Source: Orenia metallireducens
Lineage (GTDB): Bacteria; Bacillota; Halanaerobiia; Halobacteroidales; Halobacteroidaceae
Length of the DNA stretch: 64,000 nt
Direction: 5' to 3'
Assembly (NCBI RefSeq): GCF_003001995.1
Contig: NZ_PVNB01000016.1
Location: 1 to 64,000, forward strand
The notes below the pieces were generated by a model, which saw only the letters and a program-made list of their open reading frames with translations, ran no database searches and was not told the DNA's origin. The position numbers and the translations under genes are program-made. Of the stretch, positions 33,412 to 42,291 are shown in pieces; position 1 is the first letter of the stretch, and each line of letters starts with the position of its first letter.

Positions 33412-35925
33412 ATGGAAAAAATTTTTTTATTTTTATTATTAATCTTAGTTTTGATCAATATATCGATGACAGCATTTGCAGCATCAATTTTTGATTGGAA
33501 AACTTATGAAACCGATGACTTTATTGTATTTTATCAAGAAGGATACGAGTATCAAGCTGAGCAGACCTTATATTATCTAGAGAAATATCATTCCAAAATT
33601 GATTCAGTTACAGGAAACGATAAGAATTTTAAAACATGTATTGTACTCCAAGATATGGGGTTAGAAGTAGATGGTGAGGCAGACCCTCTACCTGTCAAAA
33701 TCAGTATTGTTACAAATAATCCACAAATGGGTCCACTTCTATCATATGATAGTTGGTTAAGGATGGTGAGTGTTCATGAATATACTCATATATCTCAAAT
33801 GACTAATACTAAAGGAACAGCATCTGTTTTGACTAAAATTTTTGGTAACTTCTTTTCACCAAATCGTCATAGCCCAATTTGGGTGCTTGAAGGAATAACG
33901 GTCTATAATGAATCACAAACTAGTCCTTATGAAGGAAGGTTAAATGCGGGTTATTTTGATACTCTTATATCCAGTAAAGCAGCAGCTGACAAATTACCAT
34001 CTTTATTAGAAGCTAATTATAGGCTGGACTATTTTCCAAAGGGCCAATTTTATCTTTATGGTGGGGTCTTCTTTAGATATTTAGCAGAAACTTATGGTGA
34101 AGATAAGTTTACTGAATTTTTTAATGAGTATGGTTCCTATTATTGGACCCCTATATTAGCTTTAGGAGATGTTTTTCCAGCTATAGGGATTGACAAAGCA
34201 GCTAAGAAGATATATGGAAAGAGGTTTCCGGATTTATTTGAAGAATGGAAAAGTTATGAGAAAGAAAAGAATAAAGGTTGGCAGATTCCAGGTAAGGTGA
34301 TTGCAAGTAGTAAATCGGGCTCGATTAAGGGGTTAACTTTTGCAGATAATAAATTATATTATTTTAAAGAAAAAACCACCAAACCAGCGGTTCTTAATAA
34401 TAGATCTGTTTATAATTTGATCGAATATGATTTAGAAAATAAAGGGGAAAGTATTTTATTAACTTCTTTAATGCCCAATGTGGCTTCGATTAAGGTGGTG
34501 AATAACAAGTTGTATTATGCTATTGGGGTAGGAGAAACAGCTATTTTGTATAGTTATGACTTAAAGACAGCAAGAAAGGAAGAAATATTAGAAGATGAGT
34601 TCAATGATTATTCAGTTTTGGAGAATGGAACTATAATCTATGCAAGGCAAAATAATGAAAAATTCGGTTCGGAAATTTGGAAATACGCAAATGGTGATGA
34701 GAAGAAGTTAGGAATTACAGAAGAATTTATAGGAGAAATTGAAAGTTATCAGGATAGACTTATTGTAGTTTCTAAAGAAGTTTTGGGATCTAATGGGATT
34801 AAATTTTTAGATATTAATGACGTATCCTTAGAAGAAATTATAGACACCCAATATCCAGAAACTAATATAAATGTTATAGCTGATAAGATTTATTTCATTA
34901 GTAATTATGATGGTTTACTAACAAATTATGAATATAATTTGGAGACTAAGAAGTTGGCTAAAATAACTGATGGTATATTGGAGTGTAAAGGTATTAAAGG
35001 TCTTTCATACAAGGATAAATTTTATTTTGTTTCAGTTGATGCAGAAGGAACAAACATATATGAAGTTCCATTGAATTATGAAGAAGTTTCCTTGGCTGAA
35101 GAAAAAGTTATTGAGGATAATATAAAATTAGATCTTTCTGATTTGGATATTCAAGCAAAAGAGGGGAAAGGTTTTAGTAAGAGTTTAAGTCATTTATTTA
35201 AACCAACTAAGAGGTTATTCCCATCTTTACTAGCTGGGGAGGATGCTTTAGGCTTAAATTCTTATTCTATAGATTATTCTGAATATGGAGGATTGGATTT
35301 CTATTTTAATACACAGATGTTACTAGTACCAATTTCGATAAGTAGTATAAAGCAGGATGATGATGAGGATGAGGATAGGGAGACCTGCTTGAATCTTCTT
35401 TTACCAGTCTATTCTAAAGGAACAGAGTTAAGAACAGATATTATGTTAGATTACAATACTAACTTTAGTGAAAATGTTATACCAGGAGTGGCTTTTAATT
35501 TAGCTACGGCTAAAAATAATCTATCATTTTACTTGCAGAATAATGTAAATAATAATGGAGTTAATAGTGAAGTAAGTTATAGCTACTTAATGGATAATAG
35601 CAGTATAGTTCTTAAAGGAAGTAAATTTAAAGATTTTGAAAAAGACGATAATATAAGAGGATTCTCCTTTGATGATATAGATAATGGATATCAGCTCAAT
35701 GCTGAATATATCCATAAATTATTTGAAGTAAGAGATGGCTTATGGAATCCAAATGTATTTATTGGAGATATTTATGGTAGTATCTTTGTGGATTACTTTA
35801 ATGATGATGACTTAGATGTTGATGAAGCAGGCATGGCAAATTACCTTTATATTATTCCTGTAGTGGGTATTTCCATGACTGATGATGAAACAAAAGTATA
35901 TTCCGGTGTTAAAATGGAATTTTAA
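33412..35925 (+). CDS. Exported metallopeptidase-like protein with propeller and C-terminal barrel
   Basis: The 837-residue product has a signal peptide (IFLFLLLILVLINISMTAFA). A peptidase-MA-like domain follows with the zinc motif VHEYTHISQM (about 122-131) and a downstream Glu in IWVLEGITVYNES. From about 300 to 560 it has short repeats typical of beta-propellers (NKLYYFKEK, NKLYYAIG, DKIYFISNYDG). The last 230 residues alternate polar and hydrophobic residues and end KVYSGVKMEF, a terminal-Phe pattern like an outer-membrane barrel insertion signal. This suits a diderm cell. AAGGAGG precedes the ATG. The barrel assignment is inference. Confidence 0.6.
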   Translation: MEKIFLFLLLILVLINISMTAFAASIFDWKTYETDDFIVFYQEGYEYQAEQTLYYLEKYHSKIDSVTGNDKNFKTCIVLQDMGLEVDGEADPLPVKISIVTNNPQMGPLLSYDSWLRMVSVHEYTHISQMTNTKGTASVLTKIFGNFFSPNRHSPIWVLEGITVYNESQTSPYEGRLNAGYFDTLISSKAAADKLPSLLEANYRLDYFPKGQFYLYGGVFFRYLAETYGEDKFTEFFNEYGSYYWTPILALGDVFPAIGIDKAAKKIYGKRFPDLFEEWKSYEKEKNKGWQIPGKVIASSKSGSIKGLTFADNKLYYFKEKTTKPAVLNNRSVYNLIEYDLENKGESILLTSLMPNVASIKVVNNKLYYAIGVGETAILYSYDLKTARKEEILEDEFNDYSVLENGTIIYARQNNEKFGSEIWKYANGDEKKLGITEEFIGEIESYQDRLIVVSKEVLGSNGIKFLDINDVSLEEIIDTQYPETNINVIADKIYFISNYDGLLTNYEYNLETKKLAKITDGILECKGIKGLSYKDKFYFVSVDAEGTNIYEVPLNYEEVSLAEEKVIEDNIKLDLSDLDIQAKEGKGFSKSLSHLFKPTKRLFPSLLAGEDALGLNSYSIDYSEYGGLDFYFNTQMLLVPISISSIKQDDDEDEDRETCLNLLLPVYSKGTELRTDIMLDYNTNFSENVIPGVAFNLATAKNNLSFYLQNNVNNNGVNSEVSYSYLMDNSSIVLKGSKFKDFEKDDNIRGFSFDDIDNGYQLNAEYIHKLFEVRDGLWNPNVFIGDIYGSIFVDYFNDDDLDVDEAGMANYLYIIPVVGISMTDDETKVYSGVKMEF

Positions 35926-36180
35926 ACCCCTAACTTATATAAGTTGAACCAATAAGTTCAACAACAAACTTTGTGATTAAAAGTAGTAATTGGTTAAATT
36001 TGAGTTGCTAGTTAGTTACAGATTTTCAAATTATGATAATACCACAGTTTAGAACCTGTGGATAAAAGGTTATTTATAAGTTCAAAAATAGATTTTCATA
36101 AAAGTTGTGGAAGGGCCGAATTTGCTTATAAAATAAATTTACATAATTTTAGTAAAAATATTTAGCACATAATCAACAGA
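35926..36180. other. Gap with a small hairpin, no gene
   Basis: CCACAGTTTAGAACCTGTGG (36042-36061) resembles the hairpin at 32889-32909, so related palindromes flank the metallopeptidase gene. No terminator with a clear T-run and no ORF were found. Confidence 0.4.
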
Positions 36181-36195
36181 GAATGATTATCATTC
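36181..36195. promoter_or_regulatory. Fur-box-like palindrome upstream of ferredoxin
   Basis: GAATGAT-T-ATCATTC is a perfect 7-1-7 inverted repeat with the ATGATTATCAT core of Fur sites. It lies 18 bases upstream of a TTGACA box. Confidence 0.5.
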
Positions 36196-36212
36196 ATGTT
36201 TGTTCTCCTTTA

Positions 36213-36241
36213 TTGACAAGCAATATTACATATGCTATCCT
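36213..36241 (+). promoter_or_regulatory. Probable ferredoxin promoter
   Basis: TTGACA, a 17-base spacer, then TATCCT. The -10 is weak. It is the nearest good -35 box before the ferredoxin gene. Confidence 0.45.
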
Positions 36242-36366
36242 ATTATCGTAAGAGAATTACTTATATAATCAAGTTTGATTAATTTTCTATAAGTTAGTCA
36301 TTTTTTGAATTAATAATTAATATCTTAGATTTAGTAATTACATAAACTTATGTGGAGGTGAATAGA

Positions 36367-36534
36367 ATGGCTTATACAATTACTGATGCTTGTATTTCTT
36401 GTGGTGTATGCGAAAGCACTTGCCCAGTAGAAGCTATTTTTGAAGGTGATACTCAATTTGAAATCGATGCTGATGCTTGTATCGATTGTGGTGCTTGTGC
36501 AGGATCTTGTCCAGTAGAGGCAATCGAAGAGTAA
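36367..36534 (+). CDS. fdx: 2[4Fe-4S] ferredoxin
   Basis: The 55-residue clostridial-type ferredoxin carries two cluster motifs, CISCGVCESTCPVEAI and CIDCGACAGSCPVEAI, each CxxCxxCxxxCP. It is a low-potential electron carrier for fermentative enzymes such as pyruvate:ferredoxin oxidoreductase and hydrogenase. The ATG at 36367 follows GGAGGTG. An ATG 15 bases upstream lies before the ribosome site and is not used. Strong terminator after the stop. Confidence 0.95.
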   Translation: MAYTITDACISCGVCESTCPVEAIFEGDTQFEIDADACIDCGACAGSCPVEAIEE

Positions 36535-36543
36535 TAAATACAT

Positions 36544-36578
36544 AAAATCCTAGAGGATATCCTCTAGGATTTTTTATT
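36544..36578 (+). terminator. Terminator after ferredoxin
   Basis: The stem AAAATCCTAGAGGA / TCCTCTAGGATTTT runs into a T-rich tail. Confidence 0.88.
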
Positions 36579-36592
36579 TTATGGCTTTTTAT

Positions 36593-36624
36593 AGAGTAAC
36601 TATGGTTTAAACCATAGTTACTCT
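36593..36624. repeat. Perfect 32-bp palindrome
   Basis: AGAGTAACTATGGTTT followed directly by its own reverse complement, with no loop bases. It may be a second terminator or a protein site. The remaining bases to 36897 hold no ORF or clear promoter. Confidence 0.7.
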
Positions 36625-36897
36625 TGTTTCAATTTATACAGTCTAATTTATAGATCTAGGCATTTCTAGAAAAATCAATACATAATATTTTAGCAGAGCA
36701 GGATTACTGTAGTAGCTAATCATTACTTGAAAGGGATTTAATATATATTGCTCTATAAAGATGATTGTAAAGCTAAAGATTGATTAGCTTAATCTTCAAA
36801 ATATAAGAGGTAATTTTATATTTTTATTGAATAATATACAAAATAATGCTAAGAATAAATATTTGTAGTTAATTAAATACATTGGGGTGATAAAAGG

Positions 36898-37692
36898 ATG
36901 AAACCTACTCTTGGTGTAGCTTTAGGTGCTGGATCAGCAAGAGGATTAGCTCATTTAGGGGTTTTAAAAGCTTTTGAAGAAGAAAATATAGAGATTGATT
37001 ATTTAGGTGGCACTAGTATGGGAAGTGTAATTGGTGCCTTTTATGCTGCTGGATTATCATTAAATAGACTAGAGCGATTAGCTATCCATTTAAAATGGGA
37101 GCATTTAACAGATATCACTATACCAAGAAAGGGATTGATTGCTGGAAAGAAGGTTAAGGAGCTTTTTGAGTTACTGACTCATGGAAAGACCTTTGAGCAA
37201 TTAAACCTTCCCTTTGTTGCAGTAGCGGCAGATATAGAGAAGGGGGAGGAGGTAGTGATTAAGCAAGGCTTAGTAGCTGATGCTATTCGAGCTAGTATGT
37301 CTATACCAGGAGTCTATGTGCCTTATGAATTAAATGGTAGGGTATTGGTTGATGGAGCTGTTTTAAATAGAGTTCCCGTAACTCCTGTAAGAGAAATGGG
37401 AGCTGATATTGTGGTAGGTATAGAGGTTAGTCACAATATAATTCATGGAACTAAGATCAATAATATCTTTGATGTAATTATTAATTCTATCGATATTATG
37501 CAGCAAGAGATTGCTGAACATAAGAATACTGGTGCTGATATATTGGTTATTCCTGAGGTTGGTCATATCCCTACTACTGGTTTAGATAAGGCAGGAGAGT
37601 GTATAGAATTAGGATATCAAGCTACTAAAGAATCTATACCAAAGATTAAAAAGTTAATAGAGGAGTGGAGTGTAGATGAGGCGTCTCAATAG
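36898..37692 (+). CDS. Patatin-like phospholipase (YlbK/RssA family)
   Basis: The 264-residue product has the oxyanion loop GAGSARGLAHLGVL (about 10-23), the nucleophile GTSMG (about 39-43) and DGAVLNRVP with the catalytic Asp (about 150). It is a putative acyl hydrolase corresponding to ylbK of Bacillus. Its 3' end overlaps the following Lon-like protease by 17 bases, as expected for the conserved ylbK-ylbL pair. ATG start with GGGGTGATAA site. Confidence 0.88.
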   Translation: MKPTLGVALGAGSARGLAHLGVLKAFEEENIEIDYLGGTSMGSVIGAFYAAGLSLNRLERLAIHLKWEHLTDITIPRKGLIAGKKVKELFELLTHGKTFEQLNLPFVAVAADIEKGEEVVIKQGLVADAIRASMSIPGVYVPYELNGRVLVDGAVLNRVPVTPVREMGADIVVGIEVSHNIIHGTKINNIFDVIINSIDIMQQEIAEHKNTGADILVIPEVGHIPTTGLDKAGECIELGYQATKESIPKIKKLIEEWSVDEASQ

Positions 37693-38683
37693 AGAAGATA
37701 GACATTTACTGCTAGGAATAATTACTGTATTGATAGTAGGTTTTTTAGTTTTTTGGCCTACAGATTATTATAGAATCTCACCTGGAATTGCTAAGAACTT
37801 AGAACCAATGGTAGAGGTTAAAGCTAAGTCTTATCCTATAAAAGGTGAGATAATGTTAACTGCCGTCTCCATGCGAGAGGCTAGATTATTTGATTATTTA
37901 TATATAAAATTATTCAACCCTCAATTGATCGAGTTAAGACCTAAACCTGAAGGTATAGATATGAAAGAATATGCTGAGGTTATGCTAGAGATGATGAAAG
38001 AGAGTCAACTTAAGGCCAAAGCAGTAGCCTTAAAGCAAGCAGGTTATGATCCTAAGATAACTGGAGAAGGGGTTAAGGTTGTTAAGGTCTTAGAAGAAGG
38101 GGATGCTTATGGAAAGTTACAAGAAGGTGATATTATAGTTGCAGTTGATGATAAGCCAGTTCATCTGGTGACTGAGACTGTAGATAAGATCCGAAATAGA
38201 GAGATGGGGCAAGGGGTTGAGGTGACCGTTAAAAGGGGTGATACTAAGAAAACTTATAACTTAAAAACACTACCTTTGCAGGAAGAATCAGAGAATCCAT
38301 CAATTGGTGTCTTAATCACCCCTTATAATAGAGAGTATAAGCTACCTATTGATATAGAGATTAATGCAGGCAAGATTGGTGGTCCTTCGGCAGGAGGGAT
38401 GTTTACTTTAGAGATATATAATCGCTTAGTACCAGAAGATATTACCCATGGATTAAAGATTGCTGGAACTGGAACAATTGATTTAGATGGTCGTATCGGT
38501 AAGATTGATGGCATTCAACAAAAGATAGCGGCGGCTAAGAAGGAAGGGGCTAAGATATTTTTTGTTCCTAAAGGTAATGCTGATAAGGCTCAAGAGATGA
38601 AGGTATCAGGGATAAAGCTTGTAGTAGTAGAGAACATAAAGGAGATAATTGCTTATCTTAAAGAAGAACACTTAGATTTATAG
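37676..38683 (+). CDS. Membrane-anchored PDZ/Lon-like protease (YlbL/SepM)
   Basis: The 335-residue product has an N-terminal membrane helix (LLLGIITVLIVGFLVFW) and a PDZ domain (about 125-205, VVKVLEEGDAYGKLQEGDII). The C-terminal Lon-type domain has the catalytic Ser in KIGGPSAGGM (about 235-244) and Lys in GIQQKIAAAKKEGA. YlbL/SepM-type proteases cleave membrane or peptide substrates on the outer side. Start overlaps the patatin gene. A family A repeat lies just downstream. Confidence 0.88.
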   Translation: MRRLNREDRHLLLGIITVLIVGFLVFWPTDYYRISPGIAKNLEPMVEVKAKSYPIKGEIMLTAVSMREARLFDYLYIKLFNPQLIELRPKPEGIDMKEYAEVMLEMMKESQLKAKAVALKQAGYDPKITGEGVKVVKVLEEGDAYGKLQEGDIIVAVDDKPVHLVTETVDKIRNREMGQGVEVTVKRGDTKKTYNLKTLPLQEESENPSIGVLITPYNREYKLPIDIEINAGKIGGPSAGGMFTLEIYNRLVPEDITHGLKIAGTGTIDLDGRIGKIDGIQQKIAAAKKEGAKIFFVPKGNADKAQEMKVSGIKLVVVENIKEIIAYLKEEHLDL

Positions 38684-38689
38684 TAGCGC

Positions 38690-38766
38690 TTAGGTGTTAG
38701 ATGGTTAGGGATTAAAAGTTAAGGTCAATCTAAATTCCTAACTACCCAACTGCCTAATTTCTCTAT
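38690..38766. repeat. Dispersed palindromic repeat, family A, diverged copy 3
   Basis: TTAGGTGTTAGATGGTTAGG and TTCCTAACTACCCAACTGCC form an imperfect palindrome resembling 13684-13781 and 25168-25273. It sits between convergent genes. Confidence 0.55.
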
Positions 38767-39587
38767 AATTTCAATAGTTCAATCAAGACCTGAGCATTAG
38801 CCCTAGCATCATCGATTGCTCGATGATGGTTCTCTATAGGTATAGAAAAATAATCTGCTATTGTTTTTAATTTATGATTCTCTAAACTTGGCAGTTTTTT
38901 TCTAGATAAATATAAAGTGTCTACTATCTGTTCAACTTTATTCTTATAGTCAGGGCGATTGAACTTGAATTTTTCTACAGCTGCATCTAAAAAAGGGATA
39001 TCAAAGCCTTTAATATTATGACCAGATAAGTAGCTGCCATCTTCTATAAACTCTACAAATTGGGGTAATACCTCATAGATTGACTCTTTATCTTCTACCA
39101 TTTCTGTGGTGATGCCTGTGATTTTACTTATCTTCTTAGGGATTTTCATAGCAGGATTTATCAGTGCGTGAAATTCATCATAGATTTCAAAACTATTGTT
39201 TTCAGTGTCTACTTTGACTTTAACTGCAGCAATTTCGATGATTCTCCCCCAGCTGCAAGGCTTTAATCCTGTAGTTTCCAAATCAAAGACTACATAAGTC
39301 TTGTTAGAATTATTTTTTGCTTTCACAAGATCGATAATCTCCTCTGCTACTTCTCTTTCTATCTCATTACTCTTAATTTTTTCCTCTGAAATGGCTATTA
39401 AATAATCTTCACTTCTTTTAGCTACTTCCATTTGGCTAAAGTATTTATGCCAGACCTCAAAGGTATGGTATAAGAATCTATATGTTTTAAGTTTATCATC
39501 ATAATATTTATTATCTGTATTAGAATCTTTACTTTTGATTTTAAAATTCTCAGCCAATTCTATAATTATATCTTTAATCTCTTTCAT
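38763..39587 (-). CDS. DnaQ-like 3'-5' exonuclease
   Basis: The 274-residue product has an unassigned N-terminal helical part (1-95) and a DEDDh exonuclease domain. VVFDLETTGL (about 99-108), GHNIKGFDIPFLDAA (about 190-204) and HHRAIDDARANAQVLIELL at the end supply the four acidic residues and His. It resembles DNA polymerase III epsilon-type proofreading or RNase T-like enzymes. It is not fused to a polymerase. It lies 44 bases downstream of tmcAL, in the same direction. Confidence 0.82.
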   Translation of the reverse strand: MKEIKDIIIELAENFKIKSKDSNTDNKYYDDKLKTYRFLYHTFEVWHKYFSQMEVAKRSEDYLIAISEEKIKSNEIEREVAEEIIDLVKAKNNSNKTYVVFDLETTGLKPCSWGRIIEIAAVKVKVDTENNSFEIYDEFHALINPAMKIPKKISKITGITTEMVEDKESIYEVLPQFVEFIEDGSYLSGHNIKGFDIPFLDAAVEKFKFNRPDYKNKVEQIVDTLYLSRKKLPSLENHKLKTIADYFSIPIENHHRAIDDARANAQVLIELLKL

Positions 39588-39631
39588 CTGTTCGCCCTCC
39601 CATAAGCCTGCGATTATTAACTGTTTATTTA

Positions 39632-40921
39632 TTATTTTATTATGATAGGTTGTTTACGAAAATCCATATTTCCTCTTCTAAAATTCTGATCAGGATAAGC
39701 TAAAGCATAGATATTATTTGCTTTAATATCAAAACTCAACATCTCTTGTAAAGAGCTCTTTGCTTCTTGATTACTTCTGTAATGATTTGCTACTTTTGTG
39801 ATAAGTGGTAATGAGGATTTATTCTTGATCAATTTTAATAATTCTCTTCCCTTATGATTAAAACCTAGTACTCTTAGATATTGGGGACCTCCACTACTAT
39901 CAAATTTCTTTAGGGTTCTTTGATCTAAATCCAATAGAATTTGGGTTAGAATTCTTTGAATTCTAGTCTGTGTAAAACACTTTGTATTGATTAAATTTAT
40001 CAATTCTTTTAAAGATCGTGCCTCTATACTAGCGTCTTTAATTCTATTCTCTAAGCCTCCTATAATATCCTCGAAATTTTCTAAATCATAAGTATTTGTC
40101 CTTCTTAATAGAGTTAAGATAGAATTAGAGAAGTCTTCATAAAAGATGGGACCTCTCTTTTGATTGAACTCTCTATACAATATCTCACTGCTTTTTTGTG
40201 GGAGTGCTTTTTTTAATCTTTGATCAATCAACTCTGTGTTATTTTTATAGCTGTTTTCTAAATCATTTCTGATTGCCGAAGCACTTGCGAACTCTTTAAG
40301 TTGTTGTGAGTGATATCCACTGCCTTCTCTTTTAATTGTCAAAGGAATAATAGCGCTCTTTAATTGGATTAATGCTTTAATATACTCAATTCCTAAAATA
40401 TTATTAGGATTATTTAATATTTTAATATATTTCTCAGTAGGAGCTTGGAATTCCTCTTGATTAGCTTTAATATATTCTATCAAGGCTTGACTTCTAGCTT
40501 GGGGATAAGAGATTCCCTGTGCAAGTCCAGTTTTAATCTTTCTGCTTACTTGTTTAGGTTCATCGACTATGAGTGCTGCTATCTTACTTAAAGGTTCAAT
40601 CTCACCTAATTCACTACCAAAACAGAGATAATCTACAATTTTGCTTTCTTCAAGTAATTTAATTGCTCCAAATGCAAAATATTCAGCACTCCTTACAGAA
40701 TAGGAGACAGGAAGCTGAATGACCAAATCTACTCCAGCGTTTAGAGCCATCTCTGTTCTAGCCCATTGGTTGACTATAGCAGGTTCTCCTCGTTGCAAGA
40801 AGGCTCCACTCATAATGCAGATACAAGCATCGGCTTGGCTCTTTTTTAATGATTGTTCTATATGTAACTGATGCCCCTGATGGAAGGGGTTATATTCTGT
40901 AATAATCCCAAGAACTTTCAT
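39632..40921 (-). CDS. tmcAL: tRNA(Met) cytidine acetate ligase
   Basis: The 429-residue product begins KVLGIITEYNPFHQGHQLHI, a nucleotidyltransferase HxGH motif, and continues CICIMSGAFLQRGEPAIVNQ, QLPVSYSVRSAEYFAFGA and REGSGYHSQ. This is the YlbM/TmcAL family, which makes N4-acetylcytidine at the wobble base of elongator tRNA-Met using acetate and ATP. The substrate link fits the neighbouring acetate kinase genes. AGGAGG precedes the ATG. It diverges from pta. Confidence 0.9.
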   Translation of the reverse strand: MKVLGIITEYNPFHQGHQLHIEQSLKKSQADACICIMSGAFLQRGEPAIVNQWARTEMALNAGVDLVIQLPVSYSVRSAEYFAFGAIKLLEESKIVDYLCFGSELGEIEPLSKIAALIVDEPKQVSRKIKTGLAQGISYPQARSQALIEYIKANQEEFQAPTEKYIKILNNPNNILGIEYIKALIQLKSAIIPLTIKREGSGYHSQQLKEFASASAIRNDLENSYKNNTELIDQRLKKALPQKSSEILYREFNQKRGPIFYEDFSNSILTLLRRTNTYDLENFEDIIGGLENRIKDASIEARSLKELINLINTKCFTQTRIQRILTQILLDLDQRTLKKFDSSGGPQYLRVLGFNHKGRELLKLIKNKSSLPLITKVANHYRSNQEAKSSLQEMLSFDIKANNIYALAYPDQNFRRGNMDFRKQPIIIK

Positions 40922-41136
40922 TTAAATTTCCTCCTTATCTATCTTTGCTTACTATCTATTATAGATATATTAAATGGAAATATCAATTTGCTGTATAAAT
41001 TTAATCTCTTTATAAGAGAATAAAAGATAGAATTTTAAATTTATACCATATAATTATCAGATAATTAGCAAGATTGTGATTAAATTGACTTTTGCCATTA
41101 TTTAAACTTATAAATATTTTATCAAAAAACAAGGGA

Positions 41137-41164
41137 TTTACATGGTCGATATAGTAATTATAAT
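41137..41164 (+). promoter_or_regulatory. Promoter of pta-ackA
   Basis: TTTACA, a 16-base spacer, then TATAAT, predicting a start about 53 bases before pta. A second candidate (TTGACT, 18 bases, TATAAA) lies at 41085-41114. Confidence 0.55.
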
Positions 41165-41223
41165 AAGGTAAATAAGAGTTAACTAACAATATTATTAGTT
41201 GTATATAGGGGGGGATTTAAGAG

Positions 41224-42222
41224 ATGAGTTTTATAGGAAAGATTCATGATAAGGCAAAAAGTAATAGAAAGAAGATTGTTCTTCCAGAGGGAACTGAGCC
41301 AAGAATGGTTAAGGCTGTTCCTATTATTTTAGAAAAAGAGATTGCTGATATCGTATTATTAGGTGATGAACAAGAGATTAAAGATGTAGCTTTAGAGCAT
41401 GGTATAGATTTAACAGGTGCTGAAATTATTAACCCTTTAGAATCGGATAGGTTAGAGGATTATGCTCAGACCTATTATGAGCTAAGAAAGCACAAAGGAA
41501 TTACCTTAGAAGAGGCTCAAGAGCAGATAAAAGATCCTTTATACTATGGAGCGATGATGGTCAAAAAAGGGGATGCTGATGGTAAGGTAGCAGGTGCTGC
41601 TAACTCTACAGGCAATGTATTACGTGCAGCTATTAAGATAGTTGGCACTGCTGAAGGGATTTCAGTTATCTCAGGAGCCTTTATTATGATTGTACAAGAT
41701 AAAGACTTTGGCACAGATGGTTTAATGGTATTTGGTGATTGTGCTGTAAATCCAGATCCAAATGCAAGTCAATTGGCTGAAATTGCTATCTCTTCTGCAA
41801 AAACAGCTAAGGATTTAGGAGGAATTGATCCAAAAGTAGCAATGTTATCTTTCTCTACAAATGGTAGTGCTAAGCATGAATTTGTAGACAAAGTACAAGA
41901 GGCTACTAAAATAGCTCAAGAAGCTCAACCAGAGTTAAAGATAGATGGAGAGATGCAATCTGATGCAGCGATTGTACCTGTAGTTGCTCAAAAGAAGTAT
42001 CCTGATAGTGAGATTGCAGGAACTGCTAATGTACTAATCTTCCCAGATTTGGAAGCAGGAAACATCTGTTACAAATTAGTACAGAGGTTAGCACATGCAG
42101 AGGCTATTGGACCTATTTTACAAGGGATAGCAAAGCCAGTTAATGATTTATCCCGTGGCTGTAATGTTCAAGATATCGTAAATGTAGTAGCGATTACTGC
42201 AGTACAAGCACAAAATTGTTAA
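41224..42222 (+). CDS. pta: Phosphate acetyltransferase
   Basis: The 332-residue product matches short-form Pta. KIVLPEGTEPRMVKAV is near the N-terminus. GAANSTGNVLRAAIKIVGTA, FGDCAVNPDPNASQLAEIAI, MLSFSTNGSAKH and GTANVLIFPDLEAGNICYKL follow, and the C-terminus is GCNVQDIVNVVAITAVQA. It converts acetyl-CoA and phosphate to acetyl phosphate, the first step of acetate formation for ATP. It is 69 bases upstream of ackA. Confidence 0.95.
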   Translation: MSFIGKIHDKAKSNRKKIVLPEGTEPRMVKAVPIILEKEIADIVLLGDEQEIKDVALEHGIDLTGAEIINPLESDRLEDYAQTYYELRKHKGITLEEAQEQIKDPLYYGAMMVKKGDADGKVAGAANSTGNVLRAAIKIVGTAEGISVISGAFIMIVQDKDFGTDGLMVFGDCAVNPDPNASQLAEIAISSAKTAKDLGGIDPKVAMLSFSTNGSAKHEFVDKVQEATKIAQEAQPELKIDGEMQSDAAIVPVVAQKKYPDSEIAGTANVLIFPDLEAGNICYKLVQRLAHAEAIGPILQGIAKPVNDLSRGCNVQDIVNVVAITAVQAQNC

Positions 42223-42291
42223 GTTTTAATTAATACATAGTATCTTAAGTTTAATTACTGATTGTTGAATAGAATTAAGGAGGAGATAAGC

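Noticed and set aside
32889-36061. Composite transposon around the metallopeptidase gene
   Set aside because: Similar CCACAG...CTGTGG hairpins flank the gene, but they are only 20 bases, imperfectly matched, and there is no transposase or target duplication.
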